NCBI GenBank assembly: GCA_902794535.1
Contig: CADBHQ010000004.1
Location: 124,001-188,000 of the forward strand
Direction of reading: 5' to 3'
From: Fibrobacter succinogenes
Lineage (GTDB): Bacteria; Fibrobacterota; Fibrobacteria; Fibrobacterales; Fibrobacteraceae
Length of the DNA: 64,000 nucleotides
Translations under genes and position numbers: made by a program
Notes under the pieces: model-generated
Told to the model about the DNA's origin: nothing
The model's input: only the letters and a program-made list of their open reading frames with translations
The model's database searches: none
In this document: positions 49,862 to 58,351 of the stretch, piece after piece
Layout of the letters: every line of letters begins with the position of its first letter
How positions within the stretch are numbered: position 1 is the first letter of the stretch

Positions 49862-51355
49862 ATGAAATCCAATCTTTTTGTTAAAACAGGGCTTGTTCTA
49901 GCCCTTGGTATGTCCGGAGCGTTTGCTCAGGATTTCTGCAGCAATGCATCTCATTCCGGCCAGAAAGTGACGATTACTTCGAACCAGACTGGTAAAATCG
50001 GCGATATCGGTTACGAACTCTGGGACGAAAACGGCCATGGTGGCAGTGCTACGTTCTATAGCGATGGTTCCATGGATTGTTCCATTACGGGAGCCAAGGA
50101 CTATCTCTGCCGCGCCGGTCTTTCCCTTGGTAGTAACAAGACTTATAAGCAGCTTGATGGCGACATGATTGCCGAATTCAAGCTCGTGAAGTCTCCGGCA
50201 CAAAATGTGGGTTACTCCTACATTGGTGTGTACGGCTGGATGGAAGGCGTTTCTGGAACGGCTAGCAGATTGGTCGAATACTACGTGATCGATAACACCC
50301 TCGCTAACGATATGCCGGGTAGCTGGATCGGTAACGAAAGAAAGGGTACCATTACAGTTGATGGCGGTACTTATACGGTTTACCGCAATACCCGTACGGG
50401 TCCGGCTATTAAGAACAGCGGCAACGTGCAGTTCTACCAGTACTTCAGTGTCCGTACTTCTCCGCGTGACTGCGGCTCCATCAATATTTCCGAACACATG
50501 AGACAGTGGGAAAAGATGGGCATGGAAATGGGCGTGCTCTATGAAGCCAAGGTGCTTGGTGAAGCGGGCAACGTCAATGGCGAAGTTCGCAATGGCCGTA
50601 TGGACTTCCCCCATGCTCGCGTTTATGTAGGCGAATATGTTCCGCCTGAACCGCCGAAGCCGATTGAACGCAAGGCGTTTGGTGGTACCCCGGCTTCTAT
50701 TCCGGGTATTGTCGAAGCTGAAAACTTTGACGAAGGTAACCAGGATTCTACCTATGGCAACTCCAGTGTAAGTTCGAGTGCTGAAGTCGATAAGGATTAC
50801 CGTGGTTCCGATTACAGCAATATCGGTATTGTGAACAGCGGTACTGGCAAGGCTATCGGTTATACGAGTGCCGACCAGTGGATGGAATATACCGTGAATG
50901 TTGCTGAAGATGGTGAATACGATATCGTGGCTTCTGTTTCGAATGGTTCCGGTGCTGGCAAGTTGAACCTCGCTATCGATGGCAAGCAGATTGCTTCGCT
51001 CTCCTTCACGGGTACAAGCAACGACTGGGATGCCTATGAAGACGCTACCGGTAAGGCTACGCTCACCAAGGGTCAGCATGTTCTTCGCATCACGATTGCC
51101 AACGACAACACCAACGTTGACTACGTGAAGTTCAGCAAGGATGGTGGTGAACCGCTGGCTATCGCAGCCGATCTTCGCTTGAACGCTGCTGGAAAGACCT
51201 ACCAGGTGTTTGACATGCAGGGTCGCGCTCTCGGCAAGGTCGATGTTGCCGCCGGTGCTTCCATCGCTGACGCTCTCTTTGCTAAGTTCCAGCAGACCGG
51301 TGTCTACATGGTGAAGCAGGGTAACAAGCTCAATCTGGTACGCGTGATTCAGTAA
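49862..51355 (+). CDS. GH11 xylanase with CBM6 and sorting tail
   Basis: 497 residues: signal peptide (MSGAFAQ end), a GH11 domain at about 25-260 with catalytic Glu in LVEYYVIDN and LYEAKVLGEA, a Pro-rich linker (EYVPPEPPKPIERK), a CBM6 at about 285-425 (GIVEAENFDEGNQ, ADQWMEYTVNV, DYVKFSKDGG), and a type IX-like tail (YQVFDMQGRALGKV...GVYMVKQGNKL). The GH11 domain is almost identical to domain A of xynC next door, so the two arose by recent duplication or conversion. AAGGAG precedes the ATG. It has its own terminators on both sides, so it is a separate transcript. Confidence 0.95.
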   Translation: MKSNLFVKTGLVLALGMSGAFAQDFCSNASHSGQKVTITSNQTGKIGDIGYELWDENGHGGSATFYSDGSMDCSITGAKDYLCRAGLSLGSNKTYKQLDGDMIAEFKLVKSPAQNVGYSYIGVYGWMEGVSGTASRLVEYYVIDNTLANDMPGSWIGNERKGTITVDGGTYTVYRNTRTGPAIKNSGNVQFYQYFSVRTSPRDCGSINISEHMRQWEKMGMEMGVLYEAKVLGEAGNVNGEVRNGRMDFPHARVYVGEYVPPEPPKPIERKAFGGTPASIPGIVEAENFDEGNQDSTYGNSSVSSSAEVDKDYRGSDYSNIGIVNSGTGKAIGYTSADQWMEYTVNVAEDGEYDIVASVSNGSGAGKLNLAIDGKQIASLSFTGTSNDWDAYEDATGKATLTKGQHVLRITIANDNTNVDYVKFSKDGGEPLAIAADLRLNAAGKTYQVFDMQGRALGKVDVAAGASIADALFAKFQQTGVYMVKQGNKLNLVRVIQ

Positions 51356-51393
51356 AACTTAACATCCAAATGCTCCTATATTGTGGATGAAAA

Positions 51394-51420
51394 GGCGCCC
51401 CGCAAATGCGGGGTGTTTTT
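51394..51420 (+). terminator. Rho-independent terminator after the GH11-CBM6 gene
   Basis: GCGCCCCGCA-AA-TGCGGGGTG followed by T5. Confidence 0.8.
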
Positions 51421-51447
51421 CTATATTAGCGCAAAGAGGTATAAATC

Positions 51448-52362
51448 ATGAAATTCTTTGTGACAGGTGTTGGTGGCCAGCTGGGTCACGATGTAATGAA
51501 TGAACTTGCGAAGCGTGGGCACACGGGTGTGGGCTCTGACATGGCGCCTGCCTATAGCGGTGTCGCCGACGGTTCTGCCGTCACGACCATGCCTTACGTG
51601 CAGCTCGACATTACAGATTCTGCTGCGGTCGACAAGGTTCTTTCTGAAATCAATCCCGATGCCGTGATTCACTGCGCCGCATGGACTGCAGTCGACATGG
51701 CCGAAGACGATGCCAACGTGGCGAAGGTTCGCGCGGTCAACGCCGGCGGTACCCAGAACATCGCCAACGCCTGCAAAAAGCTCGGCTGCAAGATGACCTA
51801 CATCAGCACCGACTACGTGTTCAATGGTCAGGGTACGGAACCTTGGCAGCCCGATTGCAAGGATTATAAACCTCTCAATGTTTACGGCCAGACCAAGCTT
51901 GAAGGCGAACTCGCCGTCGCCAATACGCTTGACAAGTACTTCATTGTGCGAATCGCTTGGGTGTTCGGCCTGAACGGCAAGAATTTTATCAAGACCATGC
52001 TGAACGTGGGCAAGACTCACGATACCGTGCGCGTGGTGAACGACCAGATTGGCACGCCCACCTACACGCTCGACCTTTCGCGCTTGCTCATCGACATGAA
52101 CGAAACCGAAAAGTACGGCTACTACCACGCCACCAACGAAGGCGGATTCATTAGCTGGTATGACTTTACCTGCGAAATCTACAAGCAGGCCGGGCTTACC
52201 ACGAAGGTGCTGCCGGTGACGACAGCCGAATATGGCCTGAGCAAGGCCGCGCGCCCCTTCAACAGCCGCCTCGACAAGAGCAAGCTCGTTGCAAACGGTT
52301 TCAAGCCGCTCCCGACGTGGCAAGACGCCCTCGCTCGCTACCTCAAGGAAATCGGAGGCTAG
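51448..52362 (+). CDS. rmlD: dTDP-4-dehydrorhamnose reductase
   Basis: 304 residues, extended SDR fold. RmlD reduces dTDP-4-keto-L-rhamnose to dTDP-L-rhamnose for surface glycans. Seen: FVTGVGGQLGHDVMNELAK, VIHCAAWTAVDMAEDD, the catalytic STDYVFNGQGT and NVYGQTKLEGE (YxxxK), and RIAWVFGLNGKNFIKTML. AAAGAGG lies upstream of the ATG. rmlA, B and C are not in the window. It is followed, with a two-base gap, by a zinc-ribbon peptide and hrpA. Confidence 0.92.
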   Translation: MKFFVTGVGGQLGHDVMNELAKRGHTGVGSDMAPAYSGVADGSAVTTMPYVQLDITDSAAVDKVLSEINPDAVIHCAAWTAVDMAEDDANVAKVRAVNAGGTQNIANACKKLGCKMTYISTDYVFNGQGTEPWQPDCKDYKPLNVYGQTKLEGELAVANTLDKYFIVRIAWVFGLNGKNFIKTMLNVGKTHDTVRVVNDQIGTPTYTLDLSRLLIDMNETEKYGYYHATNEGGFISWYDFTCEIYKQAGLTTKVLPVTTAEYGLSKAARPFNSRLDKSKLVANGFKPLPTWQDALARYLKEIGG

Positions 52363-52364
52363 CC

Positions 52365-52505
52365 ATGGAAGAAAAACAGACTTACCGCGAAGTAATGCCG
52401 GGCGAGCTCCCGTGCGAAGTGCCGGAATGCGACGGCGTGATGGTCGTTGATCCCGATAACAGCTACAAGCTGACCTGCGACAAGTGCGGTCATATTAAGG
52501 AATGA
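52365..52505 (+). CDS. 46-residue zinc-ribbon peptide
   Basis: Translates to MEEKQTYREVMPGELPCEVP then ECDGVMVVDPDNSYKLTCDK and CGHIKE. Two pairs of cysteines (CEVPEC and CDKC) form a single zinc ribbon. GGAGG stands six bases before ATG 52365, inside the end of rmlD, and the TGA overlaps the hrpA start as ATGA. The tight placement supports a real, coupled gene. Function unknown; it could serve the helicase that follows. Confidence 0.75.
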   Translation: MEEKQTYREVMPGELPCEVPECDGVMVVDPDNSYKLTCDKCGHIKE

Positions 52506-55500
52506 GTCTAAAAATCGACTATCCAGAGCTTCCCGTCGTTGAACATCGGGAAGAATTTTTTGAGATGCTCGAAAAGCATCAGGTGGTGATTGTCAAGGCA
52601 GACACCGGTTCTGGAAAGTCGACGCAGCTCCCGAAATTTTTGTTAGAGTGGTTCGCAAACTCGAGTGAGAAAACGCAATCATTCAAAATCGGTGTCACGG
52701 AGCCGAGGCGCTTGGCGGCTATCTCGATTGCGGACCGCTTGCGTGAAGAACTGAAAGACGAAACGCTTGTGAGCACCAAGATTCGTTTCTGGGAACAAGG
52801 CCAGAGCGATGCCCCCATCAAGGTGATGACCGATGGTATCTTGCTGCAGGAATTCCGCCGCGATAGACTCTTTCGCCAGTATTCGGCAGTCGTAATCGAC
52901 GAAGCGCATGAACGCTCGCTGAATATCGATATTTTGCTTGGTATTTTCAAGACGGTTTTGCAGGCCCGCCCCGAATTCAAACTGATTGTGGCCTCGGCAA
53001 CGCTCGATGCCAAGCTTTTCGAAGAATTTTACGACAACAGTTGCGTGCTCGAAGCCGAGGGCCGCATGTATCCGGTCGACATCGAGTATTATTTTGATGC
53101 CGATGGCGGCGTGCTCGGCCGCGATATTTCGGGCAAGGGCGATTCGGGCCTGATTGAAGAAGCCCGCGACGCGATTTTGGATTTGGAATCTCGCCACCGC
53201 GACCATTTGCTTTGCTTCTTGCCGACCGAACGCGACATTCAAGATTTGGCGGGGGAGCTTGCGCACGAACTGGATAGTGCGACTTTCGACGTGCTCCCGC
53301 TTTTCGGACGCATGAGTCCCGAAGAACAGCGCCGCATTTTCAAGAATTCGGGCAAGACTCGTGTAGTGCTTGCCACAAACATCGCTGAAACTTCACTCAC
53401 GATTCCGGGAATCGCGTACGTGGTCGATACGGGTATGGCCCGCATCTCGCGATACAATGCGCAGTCCAGAATCCAGGGGCTCCCGGTCGAAGAAATTTCG
53501 AAGGCGAGTGCCCGGCAGCGCACAGGGCGTGCGGGGCGCGTAAAGCCTGGCGTATGTATTCGACTTTATTCGCCGGAAAATTTCGAGAAGCGAGACGAGT
53601 TTACGGAGCCGGAAATCCGGCGTAGTAATCTCGCGAACGTCGTTTTGCAATTGCGCAGTCTCGGGCTGGAACTGGAAAACTTCCCGTTCCTGCAATCGCC
53701 GCCGCATTCGGCATTCCGCGGCGCGTACAAGACGCTTTTTGAACTCGGCGCGTTGACTGCGGACAATTCCAGCGGTCATGTGACCAAGCTTGGCCGCGAA
53801 ATGACGCGGCTCCCGATGGACGTTTCGCTATCGGCAGTGCTTTTGCGGGCCCGAGAATCCGGCGTTTTGCAGCCGGCGCTCATCGTCTGCTCGGCCCTTA
53901 GCATTCAGGACCCACGCGTTGTCCCTGGCGAAGAGCCGGAACGCACCCGAATCCGCCAGCTGCACCGCAAATTTGCGGGTCACAAGAGCGATTTTCTGAC
54001 TTTTGTAAGCATGTGGAATGCCTTCTGCGCCGAATGGGATGGCAAATCCTGGAACAAGCTCCGCAAATTCTGCGACAAGTTCAGCATGCATTTCTTGCGT
54101 TGTCGCGAATGGATTGATTTGTATGACCAGTTCAGCCGCATTCTCGAAGTCAAGTTCGACAAGCGTGAATGCCCGCTCGACAGTTTCCATGCCGACAACT
54201 TGCACATTGCACTTCTTTCCGGGTTCCTCGGGGGAGTTGCTCGCCGCGACATCGAAAACGGTTGCTACCGCCTAGTGAGCGGGCGCGAAACCCATGTGTT
54301 CCCGGGCAGTGACCTTTACGGCAAGAGTGTAGAATGGATCTTTAGCGCCGAAGTTCGCGAAACGAGTCGCATCTTCTTGAACAAGGGTGCCGAAATCAAG
54401 CCCGAATGGATCATGCAGGTGGCAGAACCGTTCTGCACACGCCGCTGGTTCATGCCGACCTGGAATCAGGAACGTGGATTCGTGGAAGCGGTCGAAGAAG
54501 TGAGCTTCAGGGGTCTTGTGATTAGTCGTGGTCACCGAGTGGATTACGCCCGCGTGAATCCGGACGAATGTGCTGAAATTTTTTGGCGCGAGGCTGTGGT
54601 GCTCGGGCAAATGGCACGCCCGTTTGCCTTCATGACCCACAACGAGCGCGTGGTCGAAGACTTGCACGGGCTCGAGGCTCGCAAACGCCAATTCGGGTTG
54701 GCCCCCAGTGAAGACGCCTTGGTTGATTACTATGTGCGCATCGCTCCGCGGGTTAATTCCATCAAGACGCTCAAGGACTACATTCGCGAACATACTGATC
54801 AGTTCCTGAAATTCGACGCCAAATTCTGGCTAGACCAATTAGACGAAAGAACGGGCGCTGCCCTACAGACGAAAGGCGAGAGAGGTTTCAATAAGATTCT
54901 CTTGCCTGAAGGCTCAAAGGCACGAAGTGCCGACCTCAAAGCTCAAACCCCTTCGCTCGGCGGTTCCCTCGAACAGTTCCGAATCGAATGTCTCGACGGG
55001 TCCAGCCGCATGGTCGTGGGCGAGATGGTTTTTGATGCTACCAAGGAATACGATGGCATTACGCTGGACTTGCCTTATGACTTGATTCCGCAGCTGACGC
55101 CTGCGAAACTTGCGCTTTCGATTCACCAGTGGCGTGAATGGATGATTGAATCCATCGTGCGCGAAATGCCCAAGGCTGCCAAAAAGCAACTTGAAAACCG
55201 TCGGACTTTCATTGACGACGCTTTCTGTGACCGCCTGAAGGCGGCCCCGCACAAGTCGCCCATGGTCTCGCTGTACGAAGTTTTTGCCGGAATCAAGCAA
55301 CTTGATTGCGACATTCCGACCGTGACGCCCGAAAAAGAAAATCACCTGCGCTTGCACGCCAAGATTTTCAAGACCGGCTTCCCGGAAAAATTTGCCTGCG
55401 AAATTAACCCGGAATGGGGGAGTTTCAATTTGTTTGCCGCGGTCCGCCCGATTGTGGTGACCTTCGGCATCGATTTTGCGCTGGGCGATATGCGTTTTGG

Positions 55501-56431
55501 CTGGCGTCTCGGCGAATCGGCCCTCATGATTCCGGCAGAATCTGCCTTCTGGCAGAACTTCCGCAAGCGGGTAGAAGGTCGTGCGAATGCAGCGCCCGAA
55601 ACGTCCGATGCCGCCGCGCAGGCCCTCATTACCGACCGCCTGAATCTGCTCGAAACCGGCGGACTCTATTCCGACGGATTCAAGACGGCCCTGAAGGCTT
55701 GGGTGCTCAAGTCGCTTGCCGCCGACAATCTGGATGCCAACCGTTGCGTGCGCTTTACCGGCTTGGAATTTTCTCGCGGCAAGAAAATCAACGATTTCAA
55801 GAATCTCGCTGCGACTTCGCGCAGCGAAGATGACGAGGTGCGCCTCGCCCTAGTGCGTGCGACCTACGAGTCGGCCCTGCTCGGCGCCGAATCCTTCGTT
55901 GCCTACTGGGACATCCTTCGCGAATTCTCGGTCGCCATGCGCCAAGGTGGCGACCACGCCCGCGACGCCATCGCCGCTTTGACCGCGAGCCACAAGTTCA
56001 TCGCCAAAATCATTGCGCTTTATTCGCCCGATAGCCCCGAAAACACGCTTTTCGAGCGAATTTCCGCCCTCGCCGGCGCGCTCGCCTCGCAAATCAGTGT
56101 ACCTGATGGCCAGAACAGCCGTATTTCCGTCGTCACGCCTCAGTCTGCGGACCGCCCAGACCTTTCGGTCAAGTCCCTCCGCGAAAAGTTCCGGCCCTTC
56201 CTCAAGGCTCGCTTCATGAAGGACCACGAGCTCAAAAACGCCCGCGACCTGCTTTCGAAAATGGAACGCCTCTCGCAAGACGACCCCGAGTATCCGGAAC
56301 TCTACCTGCAGGCCAGCGCCTTGCTCGAAAGTTTTGAAGTGCTCAAGTTTAAGCGCAAGGGCGACGATTCTGAAGAAGTAATCGAAGTCGATGCCCTCGC
56401 CAAACTCAAGGGCCGCTTCGGACGACTCTAG
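52502..56431 (+). CDS. hrpA: ATP-dependent RNA helicase HrpA (DEAH box)
   Basis: 1,309 residues, the usual HrpA length. Motifs in order: ADTGSGKSTQLPKF (I), TEPRRLAAIS (Ia), VVIDEAHERSLNIDILLGIF (II, DEAH), VASATLDAKLFEEF (III), VVLATNIAETSLTIPGIAYV (V), and SARQRTGRAGRVKPGVCIRLY (VI), then HA2, OB and the long HrpA C-terminus. HrpA acts on RNA and stalled, collided ribosomes. At about residues 780-815 two heptad tracts are read in frame, giving LDERTGAALQTKGERG and SKARSADLKAQ, between the OB region and the C-terminal domain. Motifs are intact, so the insert is tolerated. Confidence 0.93.
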   Translation: MSLKIDYPELPVVEHREEFFEMLEKHQVVIVKADTGSGKSTQLPKFLLEWFANSSEKTQSFKIGVTEPRRLAAISIADRLREELKDETLVSTKIRFWEQGQSDAPIKVMTDGILLQEFRRDRLFRQYSAVVIDEAHERSLNIDILLGIFKTVLQARPEFKLIVASATLDAKLFEEFYDNSCVLEAEGRMYPVDIEYYFDADGGVLGRDISGKGDSGLIEEARDAILDLESRHRDHLLCFLPTERDIQDLAGELAHELDSATFDVLPLFGRMSPEEQRRIFKNSGKTRVVLATNIAETSLTIPGIAYVVDTGMARISRYNAQSRIQGLPVEEISKASARQRTGRAGRVKPGVCIRLYSPENFEKRDEFTEPEIRRSNLANVVLQLRSLGLELENFPFLQSPPHSAFRGAYKTLFELGALTADNSSGHVTKLGREMTRLPMDVSLSAVLLRARESGVLQPALIVCSALSIQDPRVVPGEEPERTRIRQLHRKFAGHKSDFLTFVSMWNAFCAEWDGKSWNKLRKFCDKFSMHFLRCREWIDLYDQFSRILEVKFDKRECPLDSFHADNLHIALLSGFLGGVARRDIENGCYRLVSGRETHVFPGSDLYGKSVEWIFSAEVRETSRIFLNKGAEIKPEWIMQVAEPFCTRRWFMPTWNQERGFVEAVEEVSFRGLVISRGHRVDYARVNPDECAEIFWREAVVLGQMARPFAFMTHNERVVEDLHGLEARKRQFGLAPSEDALVDYYVRIAPRVNSIKTLKDYIREHTDQFLKFDAKFWLDQLDERTGAALQTKGERGFNKILLPEGSKARSADLKAQTPSLGGSLEQFRIECLDGSSRMVVGEMVFDATKEYDGITLDLPYDLIPQLTPAKLALSIHQWREWMIESIVREMPKAAKKQLENRRTFIDDAFCDRLKAAPHKSPMVSLYEVFAGIKQLDCDIPTVTPEKENHLRLHAKIFKTGFPEKFACEINPEWGSFNLFAAVRPIVVTFGIDFALGDMRFGWRLGESALMIPAESAFWQNFRKRVEGRANAAPETSDAAAQALITDRLNLLETGGLYSDGFKTALKAWVLKSLAADNLDANRCVRFTGLEFSRGKKINDFKNLAATSRSEDDEVRLALVRATYESALLGAESFVAYWDILREFSVAMRQGGDHARDAIAALTASHKFIAKIIALYSPDSPENTLFERISALAGALASQISVPDGQNSRISVVTPQSADRPDLSVKSLREKFRPFLKARFMKDHELKNARDLLSKMERLSQDDPEYPELYLQASALLESFEVLKFKRKGDDSEEVIEVDALAKLKGRFGRL
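54841..54882. repeat. Heptanucleotide tract inside hrpA, AGACGAA family (copy B)
   Basis: AGACGAA, AGAACGG, GCGCTGC, CCTACAG, ACGAAAG, GCGAGAG: 42 bases, 14 codons. Central palindrome GGGC-GCT-GCCC. In-frame peptide LDERTGAALQTKGER. Confidence 0.85.
54911..54945. repeat. Heptanucleotide tract inside hrpA, GCTCAAA family
   Basis: GGCTCAA, AGGCACG, AAGTGCC, GACCTCA, AAGCTCA. Central palindrome GGCAC-GAA-GTGCC. It lies 28 bases after the AGACGAA tract. Confidence 0.7.
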
Positions 56432-56484
56432 TTCCCGCGACTCCCGTGCCCGATATTTATATTTTAAGCAAAAAGAGGTCCCCG

Positions 56485-57249
56485 ATGCAAATTTCCGAAT
56501 TCTCGACATGGCTAGACAACCTGCTTGAACCCAAGCTTTTTAAGGATTACTGTGTCGACGGTCTTTGCGTCGAAGCCTCCGACAAGGTCAGTCGAATTGT
56601 CACGGGGGTCTCTTTCCGCGACCGCTTGATCGATGCTGCCATCGAAAACAAGGCCGACTGCATTATCGTCCACCACCCGAATGGCTTTTGGAAGGGCGAA
56701 AATTGCAGGCTCGTGGGCAAGTTTGGCGAGCGTATGCGCCGCCTGATGCAGAACGGAATCTCGCTTTACGGTTTCCACCTGCCGCTTGACGGCCACATGG
56801 AAGTGGGGAATAACATCTTGATAGCCAACGCTTTCGGGCTCCAAAATGTGGAAGGGTTCCTGCGCGAAGGTGAACGCACCATCGGAGTCGTGGGCGAGTT
56901 TACCGAACCTGTTTCTAGCCAATCTTTCGTGGACCAGGCGAAAACGGTGTTTGAACATGGGGTGCAGCATGCCCTGATGTACGGAAAGTCTTCTATTAAG
57001 AAGGTGGCCGTTTGCAGTGGTTCGGCAGGTGCTCCTGCCATCGAAGAAGCAATCGCCCTCGGTTGCGACGCTTTCGTGACCGGCGAAATCAAGGAAGCCG
57101 TTCCTATCGCTTGCGAAGAACTCGGCTTTAACCTGCTCAGTTGCGGTCACCACCGTACCGAAATTTTCGGTGTTCGGGCCCTCGCCGCCAAAATTCAGGC
57201 CGAACTGGGTATCCCGGCCAAATTCATCGATATCGATAACGAAGTGTAA
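56485..57249 (+). CDS. Nif3-like dinuclear metal-centre protein (DUF34)
   Basis: 254 residues from ATG 56485, with AAAGAGG seven bases upstream. Metal-ligand motifs of the Nif3/YbgI family: DCIIVHHPNGFWKG, YGFHLPLDGHMEVGNN, VAVCSGSAGAPAIEEA, CDAFVTGEIKEAVPIACEE and LLSCGHHRTEIFGVRALAAK. The family forms hexameric toroids with two metals per subunit; a GTP cyclohydrolase or hydrolase activity has been suggested but is not settled. Single gene 50 bases after hrpA. Confidence 0.9.
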   Translation: MQISEFSTWLDNLLEPKLFKDYCVDGLCVEASDKVSRIVTGVSFRDRLIDAAIENKADCIIVHHPNGFWKGENCRLVGKFGERMRRLMQNGISLYGFHLPLDGHMEVGNNILIANAFGLQNVEGFLREGERTIGVVGEFTEPVSSQSFVDQAKTVFEHGVQHALMYGKSSIKKVAVCSGSAGAPAIEEAIALGCDAFVTGEIKEAVPIACEELGFNLLSCGHHRTEIFGVRALAAKIQAELGIPAKFIDIDNEV

Positions 57250-57383
57250 AAAACGCCGTTTTTACAATTTTCGTAAAATTACTTTTTTGTTCCGTTTTCA
57301 GCGGTTTTTTAGCGATTTTAGCCCAAAAATGGCGTTTTTTGCATGAAAAGGCCGTTGTGTGTGCCACATCACACTATTTTACA

Positions 57384-57411
57384 TTGCCACTAAAGACCTT
57401 TTTACTATCTT
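57384..57411 (+). promoter_or_regulatory. Predicted promoter of the M23 peptidase gene
   Basis: TTGCCA (57384-57389), 16 bases, TATCTT (57406-57411), then seven bases to the GTG start at 57419. Fits a leaderless transcript. Confidence 0.5.
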
Positions 57412-57418
57412 TTCGCCC

Positions 57419-58275
57419 GTGAATTTATACAAGACAACCATACACTTCCAGAACTCCTCGAAGTCGATGACCGTGCACATGCCGGTGTTCTTGTTCAAGG
57501 CATGGCCTGTGCTTCGTGTCTTCGTTGTGATTGGTGTATTGTTGTTTATCGTCCAGATGGTGAAATGTCCCAGATTCAGGGAACCCTCGATTACCTGTCG
57601 AGTACCACGGCCTCTTTCTTCTCCGACGAAAACCGCCTTTATGCAAGCTTTGGACTGCCGACCCAGGATAAGGGTTCCCGCGAACTCGGTACCGGTGGTT
57701 CTGTGAGCCCCAACTCCCTTTTGCTTCGCAAGACTTCTCCGGTCTACGAACGCATGTCCATGCTCGGCGAAACGGCTGAACGTATTCAGGGCAAGCTTGC
57801 AAATAACGACTCTTCTTTCCGCACCCTGAACAAGTTTATGGACCAGAAGCACTACATGTGGCGCTTCATTCCGTCCATTGCTCCGACAAACGGTCGCTAC
57901 GCCTCGGCGTTCGGTCCTCGTATTCATCCGGTCACGGGTGAAGTCGGCAAAATGCACCTGGGTGTAGATATCGCAAACGAACGCTGGACTCCGATTTTCG
58001 CTGCTGCCGATGGCGTGGTGGAAGTGGCCCAGCTGAGTTCGACCTTCGGTAACTTTGTCACGATTGACCACGGAAACGGCATTAAGACACGCTACGGTCA
58101 CATGCAGCTGTCTATTGTGCAGCCGGATCAGTATGTGCATCGTTACCAGGTGATTGGTTATATGGGTAACACCGGCCGCTCTGTGGGTCCGCACCTCCAT
58201 TACGAGGTCTGGGTTCATAATAGCCCTGTTAACCCGCTTGCCTATATGTTGCCCAACGAATATACCGTCGACTAA
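57419..58275 (+). CDS. M23 metallopeptidase with apparent one-base frameshift
   Basis: The N-terminal part (GTG 57419: NLYKTTIHFQNSSKS, then the membrane helix VLRVFVVIGVLLFIVQMV) and the C-terminal part (MSQIQGTLDYLSSTTASFF onward) are in different frames. They join perfectly at the A-run 57563-57565 if one A is restored (GTG AAA ATG), giving about 285 residues. The second part ends in an M23 lysostaphin-type domain: KMHLGVDIANERWTP (HxxxD), YGHMQLSI and GPHLHYEVWVH (HxH). It would cut peptidoglycan cross-links from a membrane anchor. Either a sequencing error or a real mutation; translation could also restart at ATG 57565. Confidence 0.78.
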
Positions 58276-58351
58276 CGGTATCTGGGTAACGCCCTGCTCC
58301 TAAAATATGGCGCCGCTTGTCGGCTAAGAGCAGTAACCCCTTAGGGGTCCC

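Noticed and set aside
57555..57570. Programmed -1 frameshift in the M23 gene
   Set aside because: No X-XXY-YYZ slippery site in the zero frame and no clear downstream structure; loss of one A in a run explains it more simply.
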